Translations under genes and position numbers: made by a program
The notes under the pieces: generated by a model
What the model saw: the letters and a program-made list of their open reading frames with translations, nothing else
Databases searched by the model: none
Told to the model about the DNA's origin: nothing
Shown here: in pieces, positions 51,023 through 60,212 of the stretch
How the letters are laid out: each line of letters starts with the position of its first letter
Numbering within the stretch: position 1 is the stretch's first letter
Assembly: GCF_023051165.1 (NCBI RefSeq)
Contig: NZ_JALKIG010000001.1
Coordinates: 1-64,000, forward strand
Direction: 5' to 3'
DNA length: 64,000 bases
From: Veillonella sp. KGMB01456
Lineage (GTDB): Bacteria > Bacillota > Negativicutes > Veillonellales > Veillonellaceae

Positions 51023-53143
51023 ATGGCCAATAATGTTATCGATGCCGCCATCCGGCTGCGGGATTTGTTCACGCCGACCGTGCGTAGCGTCAATGCCAGC
51101 CTGGGGACCATGAAGACCCAGATGGCGGCGGCGAAACAATCGGTCAGCGGACTGTCGGACAAGCTGACGGAGCATGAGCGCATCCAGAAACGGACGGCGA
51201 AGAGCATCGAGCAGACGGGAAGCAAGATTTCCGGCTTATCAGACAAGATGGCCCTGCTGTCAGCCCCCATCCTGGCAGCCGCAACGGCAGGCTTCAAGCT
51301 GCACAGCGACTTTGCCAACGGTATCGCCAAGATTTCGACTTTGGTCGACACGACGGTCGTTTCCATGCAGAAGGTCAGTGATGAGATTCGTGCAGTCAGC
51401 GATGAAACGGGCGCAGGTGTCGCTGATCTTTCGGAATCGGTCTACCAGGCCATTTCCGCTGGTGTCAATGCGGCCCATGCCGTGGGCTTTGTCAAAGACA
51501 TGACAATTGCTGCGAAAGCCGGCTTCACCGACACGACGACTGCCGTTAACGGTGTGACCACGGTCCTCAATGCCTATGGAAAATCGGCAGAAGAAGCCAC
51601 GGCGGTGACGGACCAGATGCTCCTGGCACAGAACTTCGGCAAGACATCCTTTGGCGAGATGGCCCAGTCCATGGGCAATGTCATCCCCATTGCGGCACAG
51701 CTCAATGTCAGTACCCAGGAACTGTTCGGTTCCATCGCCGTCCTGACCAAGAACGGTATCCGGACCAGCGAGGCCATTACCGGACTCAAGGCGGCTTACA
51801 GCAACATCCTGAAGCCGTCTGCCGAAGCGGCGAAACTGGCTCAGTCCCTTGGCCTTGAGTTCAATGCGGCTCATCTGCAGAGCGTGGGCTGGGTGAAGTT
51901 CCTGGACGAAGTGAAGCGGGTGACAGGCGGCGATGCCGAACAGATGGCCCAGCTCTTTGGCTCTGTCGAGGGCCTGAACAGCATCCTGGTCCTGACGGGC
52001 AAGGGAGCCGGGGACTTCGATAAGGTCATGGACCAGATGGCCCAGTCTGCCGGCATGACCCGGGAAGCCTATGAGAAGATGCTGACCCCGTCGGAGCAGA
52101 TGCAGATTGCCATGAACCAGCTGAAGAATGCCGGCATGGATTTAGCAGTGTCGTTTACGCCGTACTTCAAGGCCATGTCGATGCGCGTCAAGGAACTGGC
52201 TGCCTGGTTTCGTGCGCTTACACCGGAACAGAAAACGCTGATCGGACAGGTGGCTTTTGGCATCGTGACCTTCCAGCTCTTCGGTTCCACCCTAGGGCGG
52301 GTGCTGACGGTCGGCGGCAGGGCTTTTGGTACTTTCAACTCTATTGCTACGGGCATCAGCAAAGCTGGCAGTGTCTCGAAGTATCTCTTGACTCAGTTCA
52401 AAGGACTCATTCCAGTGTGCCGGGGCATTGCCATCGTGGCCAGAGGCATGGGCAGTACCTTTCTGACTGCCGGACGCATGATGATCACCATAATCCGTGC
52501 TGTAGGCGCCGCAGCCATGGCCAATCCCATTCTTATCGTCATCACGGCCATCATCGCAGGGCTGTATCTCCTCTGGAGTAACTGGGATACGGTGTCGCAA
52601 TATATCGAACAGGCTATACAGGCTGTATCGGACGCCGTCGATGCGGGGATGAACTGGATCAGTTCTGCCTGGGACGGAGCCATGAATGGCATCAGCGAGA
52701 CGGCCTCCAGTATCTGGGAGAGCATCAAGGACACCTTTCGCAGCGGTGTGAACTGGGTCATTGACCAGGTGAACGGACTCATTGCCAGCGTCAATAGTCT
52801 GTCCATCGACATTCCGTCCCTTACGGGCGGGGCGCCGACCCACGTGGGCTTTGATATCCCAAGCATCAGCCACTTTGAAAGCGGTGTCGAGAACTTTCGT
52901 GGCGGCTTTGCCGTCATCAATGAAGACCGCCGGGGCGAGCTGGTACACCTGCCCAATGGCAGTACGGTCATACCTCATGATGAAAGCATCCGCCAGGCCA
53001 TGAACGCCGGCAGCGGCGGCATTACCATCTGCATTGATACGATGAACGTCCGCAGCGAGCAGGACATCGACGCCGTCGCTGAAAAACTCGTCGAAAAAAT
53101 GAGACTGTACGGCATGAACCGCATGAAAGGAGCGACCCTCTGA
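51023..53143 (+). CDS. Tail tape measure protein
   Basis: 706 residues, short for this class, implying a short tail. TP901-type core: VSDETGAGVADLSESVYQAI and AAYSNILKPSAEAAKLAQSL. Hydrophobic segments at ILIVITAIIAGLYLLWSNW (about 500). The C-terminal IINEDRRGELVHLPNGSTV-like strand (FAVINEDRRGELVHLPNGST) is typical. GAGAGGTGAAACAGC gives the start. Confidence 0.94.
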   Translation: MANNVIDAAIRLRDLFTPTVRSVNASLGTMKTQMAAAKQSVSGLSDKLTEHERIQKRTAKSIEQTGSKISGLSDKMALLSAPILAAATAGFKLHSDFANGIAKISTLVDTTVVSMQKVSDEIRAVSDETGAGVADLSESVYQAISAGVNAAHAVGFVKDMTIAAKAGFTDTTTAVNGVTTVLNAYGKSAEEATAVTDQMLLAQNFGKTSFGEMAQSMGNVIPIAAQLNVSTQELFGSIAVLTKNGIRTSEAITGLKAAYSNILKPSAEAAKLAQSLGLEFNAAHLQSVGWVKFLDEVKRVTGGDAEQMAQLFGSVEGLNSILVLTGKGAGDFDKVMDQMAQSAGMTREAYEKMLTPSEQMQIAMNQLKNAGMDLAVSFTPYFKAMSMRVKELAAWFRALTPEQKTLIGQVAFGIVTFQLFGSTLGRVLTVGGRAFGTFNSIATGISKAGSVSKYLLTQFKGLIPVCRGIAIVARGMGSTFLTAGRMMITIIRAVGAAAMANPILIVITAIIAGLYLLWSNWDTVSQYIEQAIQAVSDAVDAGMNWISSAWDGAMNGISETASSIWESIKDTFRSGVNWVIDQVNGLIASVNSLSIDIPSLTGGAPTHVGFDIPSISHFESGVENFRGGFAVINEDRRGELVHLPNGSTVIPHDESIRQAMNAGSGGITICIDTMNVRSEQDIDAVAEKLVEKMRLYGMNRMKGATL

Positions 53144-53877
53144 TGAGTTCTTTCTTAGCATCCCTGTTGAACGCCATCGGCCAGGCTGCGTCTTCCCTCA
53201 CGATTTCACTCTCTTCTGAATCGGCAGCGGTGGTCTTTCCCGTCCTGCCTTCGGAGCTGATGGTATCTGTCAATACGAATCATGGCACGGTGAACATCAA
53301 TAACTTCGGCGACTACCTTATGATGGGAAAGACGGGACTCAAGACACTGACCCTTTCCGGCTTTTTTCCGGCCCAGGATTATCCCTTTGCCATGATGGGG
53401 CTGGCACCTTATACGTACATTGCCCAACTGGAAACGATGCGTACCGGTGACAGCGTCTGTCAGCTGACGGTATCAGACACGCCACTTTCCATGCCCTGCC
53501 TGATTTCATCCTTCAAGTTTGGCGAAAAGGACGGCAGCGGCGATGTCTATTACGAGCTGGGCCTGACAGAGTACCGCTACGTTACGGCGCCTGAGACAGG
53601 AAAGACCGAGACTGCTACGGGACTGAAGAAGCGGCCGGAGTCGTTCTGGTCGAAGATGAAGAAGAACATCACCTATTATCCCGGTGACAGTATCGGGAAC
53701 GTCATCGGCCGGGCCGTGGGGAAATCGGTGACGCTCAACAATGAGCAGTTCTCGAAGTTCCAAATCTATCGCAGCATTGTCCGTAACGGCGGTCTTTCGC
53801 CCGGGGATATCATCCGCCTGACGACGATGAACCTCAAAAGGAATGATGAAAATGTTCCAGTTGCAAAGAATCAATAA
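53143..53877 (+). CDS. Baseplate protein (XkdP/LysM-type without obvious LysM)
   Basis: 244 residues. FPVLPSELMVSVNTNHGTVN and DYLMMGKTGLKTLTLSGFFP match XkdP-like spike/baseplate proteins. A C-terminal segment (NNGGLSPGDIIRLT-like, here RNGGLSPGDIIRLTTMN) is LysM-like. Overlaps the tape measure stop and the next gene. Confidence 0.85.
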   Translation: MSSFLASLLNAIGQAASSLTISLSSESAAVVFPVLPSELMVSVNTNHGTVNINNFGDYLMMGKTGLKTLTLSGFFPAQDYPFAMMGLAPYTYIAQLETMRTGDSVCQLTVSDTPLSMPCLISSFKFGEKDGSGDVYYELGLTEYRYVTAPETGKTETATGLKKRPESFWSKMKKNITYYPGDSIGNVIGRAVGKSVTLNNEQFSKFQIYRSIVRNGGLSPGDIIRLTTMNLKRNDENVPVAKNQ

Positions 53878-55372
53878 GAAAACCAATACCGAGGATGCTC
53901 AGACGGAAGGCCTGAAAAAGCCCGAGAACGCAGACCTTACGGGCTGGCTGATTTGTGCAACCTGGTCCGGGGACGTCGAGCAGGCCGGACGCAGGCTGGA
54001 ATTCGACCTGGCCTATACGACGCGGGATAAATCTTGGCAGAATCCGGAACTGGAACTGGGGGACGAGGTGCTGTTTATCCACATTGACGATAAAACGCAG
54101 CAGACTGTCCACCTGTTCCAGGGACGTATTTTTGGCCGCAGCCGGGAGAGCGGCTCTTCCGTGATGCATTTTACATCCTTTGACAATATCGTCTATCTGG
54201 CCAAGTCCCGCATAACCAAGAAGTACACGAACGTCACAGTGGCCGACGCCATCCGCCAGACCATCAATGACTTTTCTATTCCGGCCGGGACTATTCCTGA
54301 CCTGTCCGTCACCTGCAATTTCATTGCCGATGATATCTCGGCTACGGAGGCTATCAAGCAGGCATTATCCTATCAGTCTGCACAGGATGGCAAGGGATAC
54401 CATATCTACATGACCGAAGGGAAGCTCAACGTGGTCTGCATGAACAACCAGGTGGTGGAAGATTTCCTGATCAGCGATGTGACAAACCTGACCGGCGCTT
54501 CCGTGTCGGAGTCGGTCGAAGACATGGTTTCTAAGGTCATCGTCGTCGACAGTACCGGGCAGACGAAAGGCGAACTGCCCAATCAGACGGATATCGACCG
54601 ATTCGGTCTCATCCAGGCCATTTGCAAGGCCGACCCCAAGCAGGACGATGCCTCGCAGGCAAGGGCCATGCTGAAGACCGTCGCCCATGACATGTCCATC
54701 CGGGCCATCGGTCATATCCAGTGTATCGCCGGGTTTTCTGTCTCAGTCCAGGAAGAACAGCTCAAGGGCCAGTTCTTCATCAAGTCAGACAGCCATAAAA
54801 TCGAAGGCAACAAGCACCTGATGGAGCTGCATCTGGTATTCAACAAACTGCTGGATGAGCAGAAACAGGAACTGGACAGTACATCGTACAATGCCAACCC
54901 GGATTATGTGCCGCCAGCGGAAACGGAATCGACATCTTCTGTTTCTACAGGTGGCGCTGTGGCTGGCAGCAGTGTGGTCGATGCGTGCATGGCCAATTTC
55001 GAGGGTACCGTTTCTCCCTATGGCTCAGAAGGCTGTGTCGACCGGGCAACCATCGCCGCGGCGGGCTATTCCCCTTTCGCAGCGCAGGAATATAACAATG
55101 GCGTGAAAGGCTGCGACCAGCTCCGGGCCGATGCCGAAGCGCAGGGTCTGGCTATCCCTTATGACCCGTCGCAGCTCGAAAAGGGCGACATCATCATGTA
55201 CAACCGCTACAGCAAGCCGGATCCGAACTGGCATGTCGTCGTCTATGACGGGAGCGGCGGCTGCTGGGGCAACAGCTCCAATGTCTATGGCTGTTTTCAT
55301 CACTACGAAGGCAGCATCGATATGGGAAGCGACTATTATCCGGCAACGATTATCAAGACCTCAAGGGGGTGA
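53852..55372 (+). CDS. XkdQ-like baseplate hub with C-terminal peptidoglycan hydrolase
   Basis: About 506 residues. The first 350 are the XkdQ/YqbQ hub (LTGWLICATWSGDVEQAGRR, then SRITKKYTNVTVADAIRQTI). After a Ser/Thr-rich linker a C-terminal NlpC/P60-like domain has a Cys in SEGCVDRAT and a His in PNWHVVVYDG, so the tail tip can cut peptidoglycan on entry. Standard XkdQ lacks this domain. The start may be 53843, 53846 or 53852. Confidence 0.88.
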   Translation: MFQLQRINKKTNTEDAQTEGLKKPENADLTGWLICATWSGDVEQAGRRLEFDLAYTTRDKSWQNPELELGDEVLFIHIDDKTQQTVHLFQGRIFGRSRESGSSVMHFTSFDNIVYLAKSRITKKYTNVTVADAIRQTINDFSIPAGTIPDLSVTCNFIADDISATEAIKQALSYQSAQDGKGYHIYMTEGKLNVVCMNNQVVEDFLISDVTNLTGASVSESVEDMVSKVIVVDSTGQTKGELPNQTDIDRFGLIQAICKADPKQDDASQARAMLKTVAHDMSIRAIGHIQCIAGFSVSVQEEQLKGQFFIKSDSHKIEGNKHLMELHLVFNKLLDEQKQELDSTSYNANPDYVPPAETESTSSVSTGGAVAGSSVVDACMANFEGTVSPYGSEGCVDRATIAAAGYSPFAAQEYNNGVKGCDQLRADAEAQGLAIPYDPSQLEKGDIIMYNRYSKPDPNWHVVVYDGSGGCWGNSSNVYGCFHHYEGSIDMGSDYYPATIIKTSRG

Positions 55373-55376
55373 GCGT

Positions 55377-55796
55377 GTGCAGAAAAATCCGTATATCAGC
55401 CTGCTGGATCTGATGGAGCAGGTCAGCCGCAGCAGCAACAGCCCGGACATTCAAATCGGGCAGATCCTTGCTTCGCCGCCAGATATCAAGGTCCGCTACA
55501 ATGGCATCATTTTGACCAAAGAGGAGCTGTGGATTTCCCATTATCTCCTGGCAGGTTATGGCCGCACAGCTAAAGGGCATCTGGTATCGGCGACACAGAA
55601 TCGTGCCGGCGGCAGCGGTGATGCGGCTTACCAGTCCCATAATCATGATATCGATAATGACTACACCGATTCCGTCATCTATACGGATACGCTGAAGCCC
55701 GGCATGTATGTGGCCATCATGCCCATGCTCATCAATGGCCGGATCCAGCAGTACATCATTTTGGACGAGATTGTGAGGATTGATGGCCATGGCTGA
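55377..55796 (+). CDS. DUF2577 protein (XkdR-like)
   Basis: 139 residues from GTG 55377 behind AAGGGGGTGAG. NPYISLLDLMEQVSRSSNSP and RYNGIILTKEELWISHYLLA are family features. Baseplate assembly. The longer open frame upstream is a shadow of the hub gene. Confidence 0.88.
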   Translation: MQKNPYISLLDLMEQVSRSSNSPDIQIGQILASPPDIKVRYNGIILTKEELWISHYLLAGYGRTAKGHLVSATQNRAGGSGDAAYQSHNHDIDNDYTDSVIYTDTLKPGMYVAIMPMLINGRIQQYIILDEIVRIDGHG

Positions 55797-56238
55797 TCCT
55801 TTTGTAGCAATGAACAGCATCCAGGCAGCGAACCGGAATGAGTCGCTGCCTCTTTTCGTAGAATACGGCTATGACTTTGATAAGCAGTGCTTCCGCTACG
55901 ACGAAAAAGGCCAGAACCTGATGGTGACGGAAAACGAAGCCCTCAAGGTCTGGATTTATAAAGCGATTCTCACCGAACGATACCGCTACTTAGCGTATGA
56001 TGACAGCTATGGCATTACCATCGAGCCGTATCAGGGGAGAGCGCCAAACAGCCAGTATACAGCAGACAGGATTTGTCAGAATATCCGTGAGGGATTGATG
56101 GTGAATCCGTACATTGCCCGCATTAACCATATCGAGGTGGAGAAGCGGGAACGGGATGATTTGGCCATTACGGTTGACGTCACTTCCATTTACAGTGACG
56201 AATCATTGATTGTGACGGCAGGAAGGAGCGAGGCATGA
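55789..56238 (+). CDS. DUF2634 protein (XkdS-like)
   Basis: 149 residues. YDEKGQNLMVTENEALKVWI and RYRYLAYDDSYGITIEPYQG are diagnostic; it is the gp25-like baseplate wedge. ATG 55783 is an alternative start. ATGA overlap with the next gene. Confidence 0.9.
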   Translation: MADPFVAMNSIQAANRNESLPLFVEYGYDFDKQCFRYDEKGQNLMVTENEALKVWIYKAILTERYRYLAYDDSYGITIEPYQGRAPNSQYTADRICQNIREGLMVNPYIARINHIEVEKRERDDLAITVDVTSIYSDESLIVTAGRSEA

Positions 56239-57302
56239 GCAATTTATTTGATGCACAGACCAAAGATGTGATTGAGAGCCGCATGGCCCAGACCCTGCAC
56301 ACCATTACGGAAAAAGAGCAAAGTACCATGGAAGGCACCTTTGCCCGCGACCTGATCGACGCCAATGCTGTGGAATTTGAGAGCAGCTATGCCGAGATGG
56401 CCATGTTGCGCGACGCGGCCTTTGCCGAAACGTCCTGGGGCGACTACCTGACGCTGCGGGCAGCGGAATTTGGCGTCGATCGCAAGAAAGCCGTCAAGGC
56501 CAAAGGAGAAGTTACGGTGACGGGGATGGCAGGAGCCTACATCATTCGCAGCAGTCTCTTCCAGACAAAAGACGGCCAGCGATTTTATACCCTGGAGTCG
56601 GCCACCATTCCTGCCGATGCCTCTGAGGTTACGATTCCCGTGGAAGCTGCCGATGACGGGGCGAGTGGCAATGTGGCCGAAGGAACGATTACAGAAATCC
56701 CCTATTCCATCCCGAATATCTCGGCAGTCGTTAACCATAAGAAATGCACCGATGGGGCGGATGAAGAAACGGATGACGCACTCCTTGCCCGGCTCCTGTT
56801 CCGGGTGCGCCAGCCTATCACCTCGGGCAATGCCAATCATTATCGTGACTGGGCCATGTCTGTCGATGGCGTCGGGAACTGCAAAGTCATCCCGCTCTGG
56901 CAGGGCAATGGTACAGTGAAGGTCATTATCGTCACGGCAGAGAACGAATCGGCATCGGCGGAACTGATTCAGGAAGTTTACGACTACATCGAAAGCCAGC
57001 GGCCTATTGGAGCGACTGTGACCGTCGTTTCACCGGCACCTTTAACCATTGATTTGACGGCAGATGTCTATGGCACAGCCAGCCCCGATGCCGTAAAAGC
57101 AGCCATGACAGCCTATCTCAAGCAGACGGGCTTCACGCTTTCCTATGTCAGCCTGGCCCAGATGGGGAAACTTCTTCTTTCCATCAGCGGCATTACGGAT
57201 TATAAGGATTTGAAGCTTAATGGGAAAGCGGCCAACGTGGAACTGACGAACGAGCAGATCCCCGTGGCAGGGAAGGTGGTGCTGAACCTTGTCAGCCAAT
57301 GA
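56235..57302 (+). CDS. Baseplate J-like protein (XkdT)
   Basis: 355 residues. MRDAAFAETSWGDYLTLRA-type start region, VTIPVEAADDGASGNVAEGT and LLARLLFRVRQPITSGNANH, all typical of the baseplate J wedge. Confidence 0.94.
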   Translation: MSNLFDAQTKDVIESRMAQTLHTITEKEQSTMEGTFARDLIDANAVEFESSYAEMAMLRDAAFAETSWGDYLTLRAAEFGVDRKKAVKAKGEVTVTGMAGAYIIRSSLFQTKDGQRFYTLESATIPADASEVTIPVEAADDGASGNVAEGTITEIPYSIPNISAVVNHKKCTDGADEETDDALLARLLFRVRQPITSGNANHYRDWAMSVDGVGNCKVIPLWQGNGTVKVIIVTAENESASAELIQEVYDYIESQRPIGATVTVVSPAPLTIDLTADVYGTASPDAVKAAMTAYLKQTGFTLSYVSLAQMGKLLLSISGITDYKDLKLNGKAANVELTNEQIPVAGKVVLNLVSQ

Positions 57303-57855
57303 CTGGATGCGGCAGAGCCGGATGGATATCCTGAAGTATTTGCCGCATTTCTTATCGAAAGACCCGATGTTCCGCCGGGTGGCAGAAACCTGCAATGAGG
57401 AGCATGACCGCCTGCGCCTGGCTCTGCAGGATCTGGCGGACAACTTCTTCGTGAACACCGCCACCTGGGCGCTGCCGCTCTATGAATCGTTCCTGGGCAT
57501 CAAGCCCGGTGACGGAGATAGCGACGAATTCCGCAGGCAGCGGATTCTCTTCAAGCTGCAGCACGTGGATGTGTCTACGAAAGATTTCATGAACTCCATC
57601 ATCAATCTCTACAGTGCCGGCCATATCGAGGAAGTCAATAAGGAGTATTACTTCAAGGTGTACTGCATCATGAACGACAAAGATACCACGACCTTGCAGA
57701 AGCTCATCACGCAGCTCAACATCTACAAGCCGGCCCATCTGGGGTATGCCATCTACCTGGGTTATTCCTGGAATGGCAAGATTCACTGGAACGGAGAAGC
57801 CACCTTCTCGACGGCGACCATCGTATCCAAGAAAGGAGTGATGACAAATGGATGA
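57289..57855 (+). CDS. DUF2313 tail protein (YmfQ/XkdU-like)
   Basis: 188 residues from TTG 57289. MDILKYLPHFLSKDPMFRRV and STKDFMNSIINLYSAGHIEE, then YKPAHLGYAIYLGYSW, match YmfQ-type baseplate proteins. Overlaps both neighbours. Confidence 0.9.
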   Translation: MSANDWMRQSRMDILKYLPHFLSKDPMFRRVAETCNEEHDRLRLALQDLADNFFVNTATWALPLYESFLGIKPGDGDSDEFRRQRILFKLQHVDVSTKDFMNSIINLYSAGHIEEVNKEYYFKVYCIMNDKDTTTLQKLITQLNIYKPAHLGYAIYLGYSWNGKIHWNGEATFSTATIVSKKGVMTNG

Positions 57856-58831
57856 TTATAGCAAAGAGAAATGGTCTGCCGACTTCCCGGACCGTGCCGG
57901 ACAGGAAGTCCGGCCCACAGAAGCTGTGGAGAATACGCTGGATTATGATGTGCTTTTCCCACAGTATCTTTCGGAAGACCCGGTTGTCTTCAACCAGCAG
58001 AACAAGACCGTGTCCCAGCTGGTCAGCAATGATGCCCGGCTCTATGAGCGGATTTCCGCTACGGCAGCTGACATCAATGCCCATCTGACCGATGCCAAGG
58101 CCCATGCCAGCGGCATCAGCGGCAATGCGGCCAGTGCGTCGAAGTTGCAGACGGGGCGTAAGATTCACCGGGTTGTTTTTGACGGCACGAAGGATATCAC
58201 CCTGCCGGATTTCAGTGGCTGCGGCGAAAAGACAGCAGGCCAGAGCGGAATGGTCCCGTCACCTTCAGCCGGGAAGCTGAATACCGTCCTGCACAGCAAT
58301 GGCAGCTGGGGCAAGGTCACCTATGCCGATATGGATGAAGAAGCCGTGGCCAAAATCCAGGCATGCCCTTTTCCCGTCAATGCCATCTACATTTCTGCGG
58401 ACGGGAAGAATCCGGCAACGTACTGGCCGGGAACGACCTGGGTGGCTTTTGCCATGGGACGTTGCTTGATCGGGGCCGGAGCGGCAGACAGCGGAACTAT
58501 GTACAAGGCCGGGGACAAGCTGGGCGAGGAGAAGCACAACCTTACGATTCCAGAAACTCCGGCTCATGGCCATACAGTCGGAGACAGCGGAAATCATCGT
58601 CACTGGTCCTGCGGGTCATTGCCGCGCAACTTCCAGTGGGATGCCTGTGAAGGCAATGATGCACCTGTTGCCGTAGGGTATGGCGACGGCTGCTGGCATG
58701 GCAATCAGGTGGATGGGCATACATCTTGGGATGGAAATCATTCCCACAGCCTTTCCCGGACGGGTGGTGGCCAGCCGCACAACAACATGCAGCCGTCCAT
58801 CGTCGTGTACATGTTCCAGCGGACAGGCTAG
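57848..58831 (+). CDS. Tail fibre / collar-domain protein
   Basis: 327 residues. The N-terminal part anchors to the baseplate. The C-terminal 140 are a short-fibre or collar tip: NPATYWPGTTWVAFAMGRCL, then several HxH pairs (HGHTVGDSGNHRHW, GNHSHSL) and the final HNNMQPSIVVYMFQRTG, a phage T4 gp12-like metal-binding receptor tip. Host-range determinant. Confidence 0.88.
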   Translation: MDDYSKEKWSADFPDRAGQEVRPTEAVENTLDYDVLFPQYLSEDPVVFNQQNKTVSQLVSNDARLYERISATAADINAHLTDAKAHASGISGNAASASKLQTGRKIHRVVFDGTKDITLPDFSGCGEKTAGQSGMVPSPSAGKLNTVLHSNGSWGKVTYADMDEEAVAKIQACPFPVNAIYISADGKNPATYWPGTTWVAFAMGRCLIGAGAADSGTMYKAGDKLGEEKHNLTIPETPAHGHTVGDSGNHRHWSCGSLPRNFQWDACEGNDAPVAVGYGDGCWHGNQVDGHTSWDGNHSHSLSRTGGGQPHNNMQPSIVVYMFQRTG

Positions 58832-58843
58832 GAGGTGAGGAAT

Positions 58844-59116
58844 ATGGCTGAATGGTTACAGATGGCCGCATCCTTGGTATCGGTCCTGATGCTCTGCGGC
58901 GTCATCTTTAATTTCAGCGTCATCAAGCCGTTGAATGAATCGGTGCGGAGCCTCCGGGACTGTATCGCAGAACTTCGCCGCCAGCTGTCGGATACGGAAG
59001 CTAAGCGGCAGAAAATGGCGGAACGGCTGTCCCGGGTGGAAGCCCTGGCAGAACATGCCCACCGCAGGCTGGATGCCATGGAACAGCGGCAGCCGGAACA
59101 GGGGGGATGGAAATGA
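58844..59116 (+). CDS. Small membrane coiled-coil protein
   Basis: 90 residues. One hydrophobic helix (AASLVSVLMLCGVIFNFSVI) then a coiled coil (LRDCIAELRRQLSDTEAKRQ). Possibly a holin-associated or fibre-anchoring protein; unrecognised. Confidence 0.68.
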   Translation: MAEWLQMAASLVSVLMLCGVIFNFSVIKPLNESVRSLRDCIAELRRQLSDTEAKRQKMAERLSRVEALAEHAHRRLDAMEQRQPEQGGWK

Positions 59117-59478
59117 GCTTCTCCGTGGTGCAGAACCGGATTCGCCTGGTGAGGGGCGATTCGGCAGAAATCCGCCTGGTCATTTGCGACCGTGTGACGG
59201 GGGAACCTTTCATCCCTGGAAAGCGCGATGAGCTGACGTTCACGCTGAAGCGCAGTCTCACCGATGAAAGACCTGTTCTGACCAAGACACTGGAACAGGG
59301 CATCCGGCAGGAAGGGGCGGCGTGCTTCCTGGTTTTCTGGCCGGACGATACCCGGAACCTTCCCTGCGGCCGTTATATCTATGATGTGGAGCTGGTGCGG
59401 GAGAACGGATACACCGATACCCTTATTCCGCCCCGGCCTTTTTTCCTGGAAAGGGGCGTGACGGACAATGGCACATAA
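59113..59478 (+). CDS. Baseplate/fibre accessory protein
   Basis: 121 residues, predicted beta-rich, resembling BppU-type N-terminal domains (IRLVRGDSAEIRLVICDRVT, CGRYIYDVELVRENGYTDTL). Start ATG 59113 behind GGGGGG; overlaps the previous stop. Confidence 0.7.
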   Translation: MSFSVVQNRIRLVRGDSAEIRLVICDRVTGEPFIPGKRDELTFTLKRSLTDERPVLTKTLEQGIRQEGAACFLVFWPDDTRNLPCGRYIYDVELVRENGYTDTLIPPRPFFLERGVTDNGT

Positions 59479-59680
59479 GGGGAACAACCTTGTCGGCATT
59501 CTTTCCATGCCCCAAGCCCCTTCCGGGGACTTTCAGGAAAAATGCATCGTCCCATCCGACGAGGAACAGGTCGTCACCGCTGACAGCGGTCATGCGGCCC
59601 TTTCCCGGGTGACGGTAGCTGCCATCCCGTCGAACTATGGCAGAATCAGCTTTAATGGCTATGAGTTGAAAGTCGAGTAA
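59468..59680 (+). CDS. Small fibre-region protein, 70 residues
   Basis: No family recognised. Middle part PSDEEQVVTADSGHAALSRV is common to fibre-region proteins with a short beta repeat; ends FNGYELKVE. Overlaps the previous gene by 11 bases. Confidence 0.6.
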   Translation: MAHKGNNLVGILSMPQAPSGDFQEKCIVPSDEEQVVTADSGHAALSRVTVAAIPSNYGRISFNGYELKVE

Positions 59681-59693
59681 AGGAGCAATCAAC

Positions 59694-60200
59694 ATGGCGA
59701 AAAACGTAAAAATCAATTCGGTCGTGTATGCGGAAGTGCCGCAGGTTTCCATCCCTTTGGCAGAAGGGCAGGGGACAGCTGTCTTTTATGATACGACCGG
59801 GGCTGCGGCGGCATCGGGCGATATCCTGACGGGAAAATCCGCTTTTATCGGGAACGGCTTCGTCGCGGGTTCCATGCCCAATAACGGAGCCATCAGCGGC
59901 AGTATCAGCAAGGCCGATGGCACGTATACCATCCCGGCCGGGTTCCATAACGGCAAAGGGGCAGTCCGCATCAGCAGCGAGGAACAGGCCAAGCTGGTCA
60001 GCGGGAACATCAAGTCCGGGGTGACGGTCCTCGGCATCAGCGGCAAGTCCAGCGTAGTCGATACCAGTGATGCCACCGCCGCCGCGGGGACGATTGTCAG
60101 CGGTAAGACGGCCTACATCAATGGTACCAAGGTGACGGGCAGTCTGACGACCGTTTCCGTTTCCCAGGACAGCCTGACGAAAATCCTGACTGTCGAGTAA
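59694..60200 (+). CDS. Fibre-region protein with repeated beta module
   Basis: 168 residues. The N-terminal module (VYAEVPQVSIPLAEGQGTAV) is homologous to the start of the next gene. Further repeats of a G-x-x-V-x-G type follow (IGNGFVAGSMPNNGAIS; YINGTKVTGSL), typical of tail fibre shafts. Confidence 0.7.
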   Translation: MAKNVKINSVVYAEVPQVSIPLAEGQGTAVFYDTTGAAAASGDILTGKSAFIGNGFVAGSMPNNGAISGSISKADGTYTIPAGFHNGKGAVRISSEEQAKLVSGNIKSGVTVLGISGKSSVVDTSDATAAAGTIVSGKTAYINGTKVTGSLTTVSVSQDSLTKILTVE

Positions 60201-60212
60201 GGAGGGAAGGCC

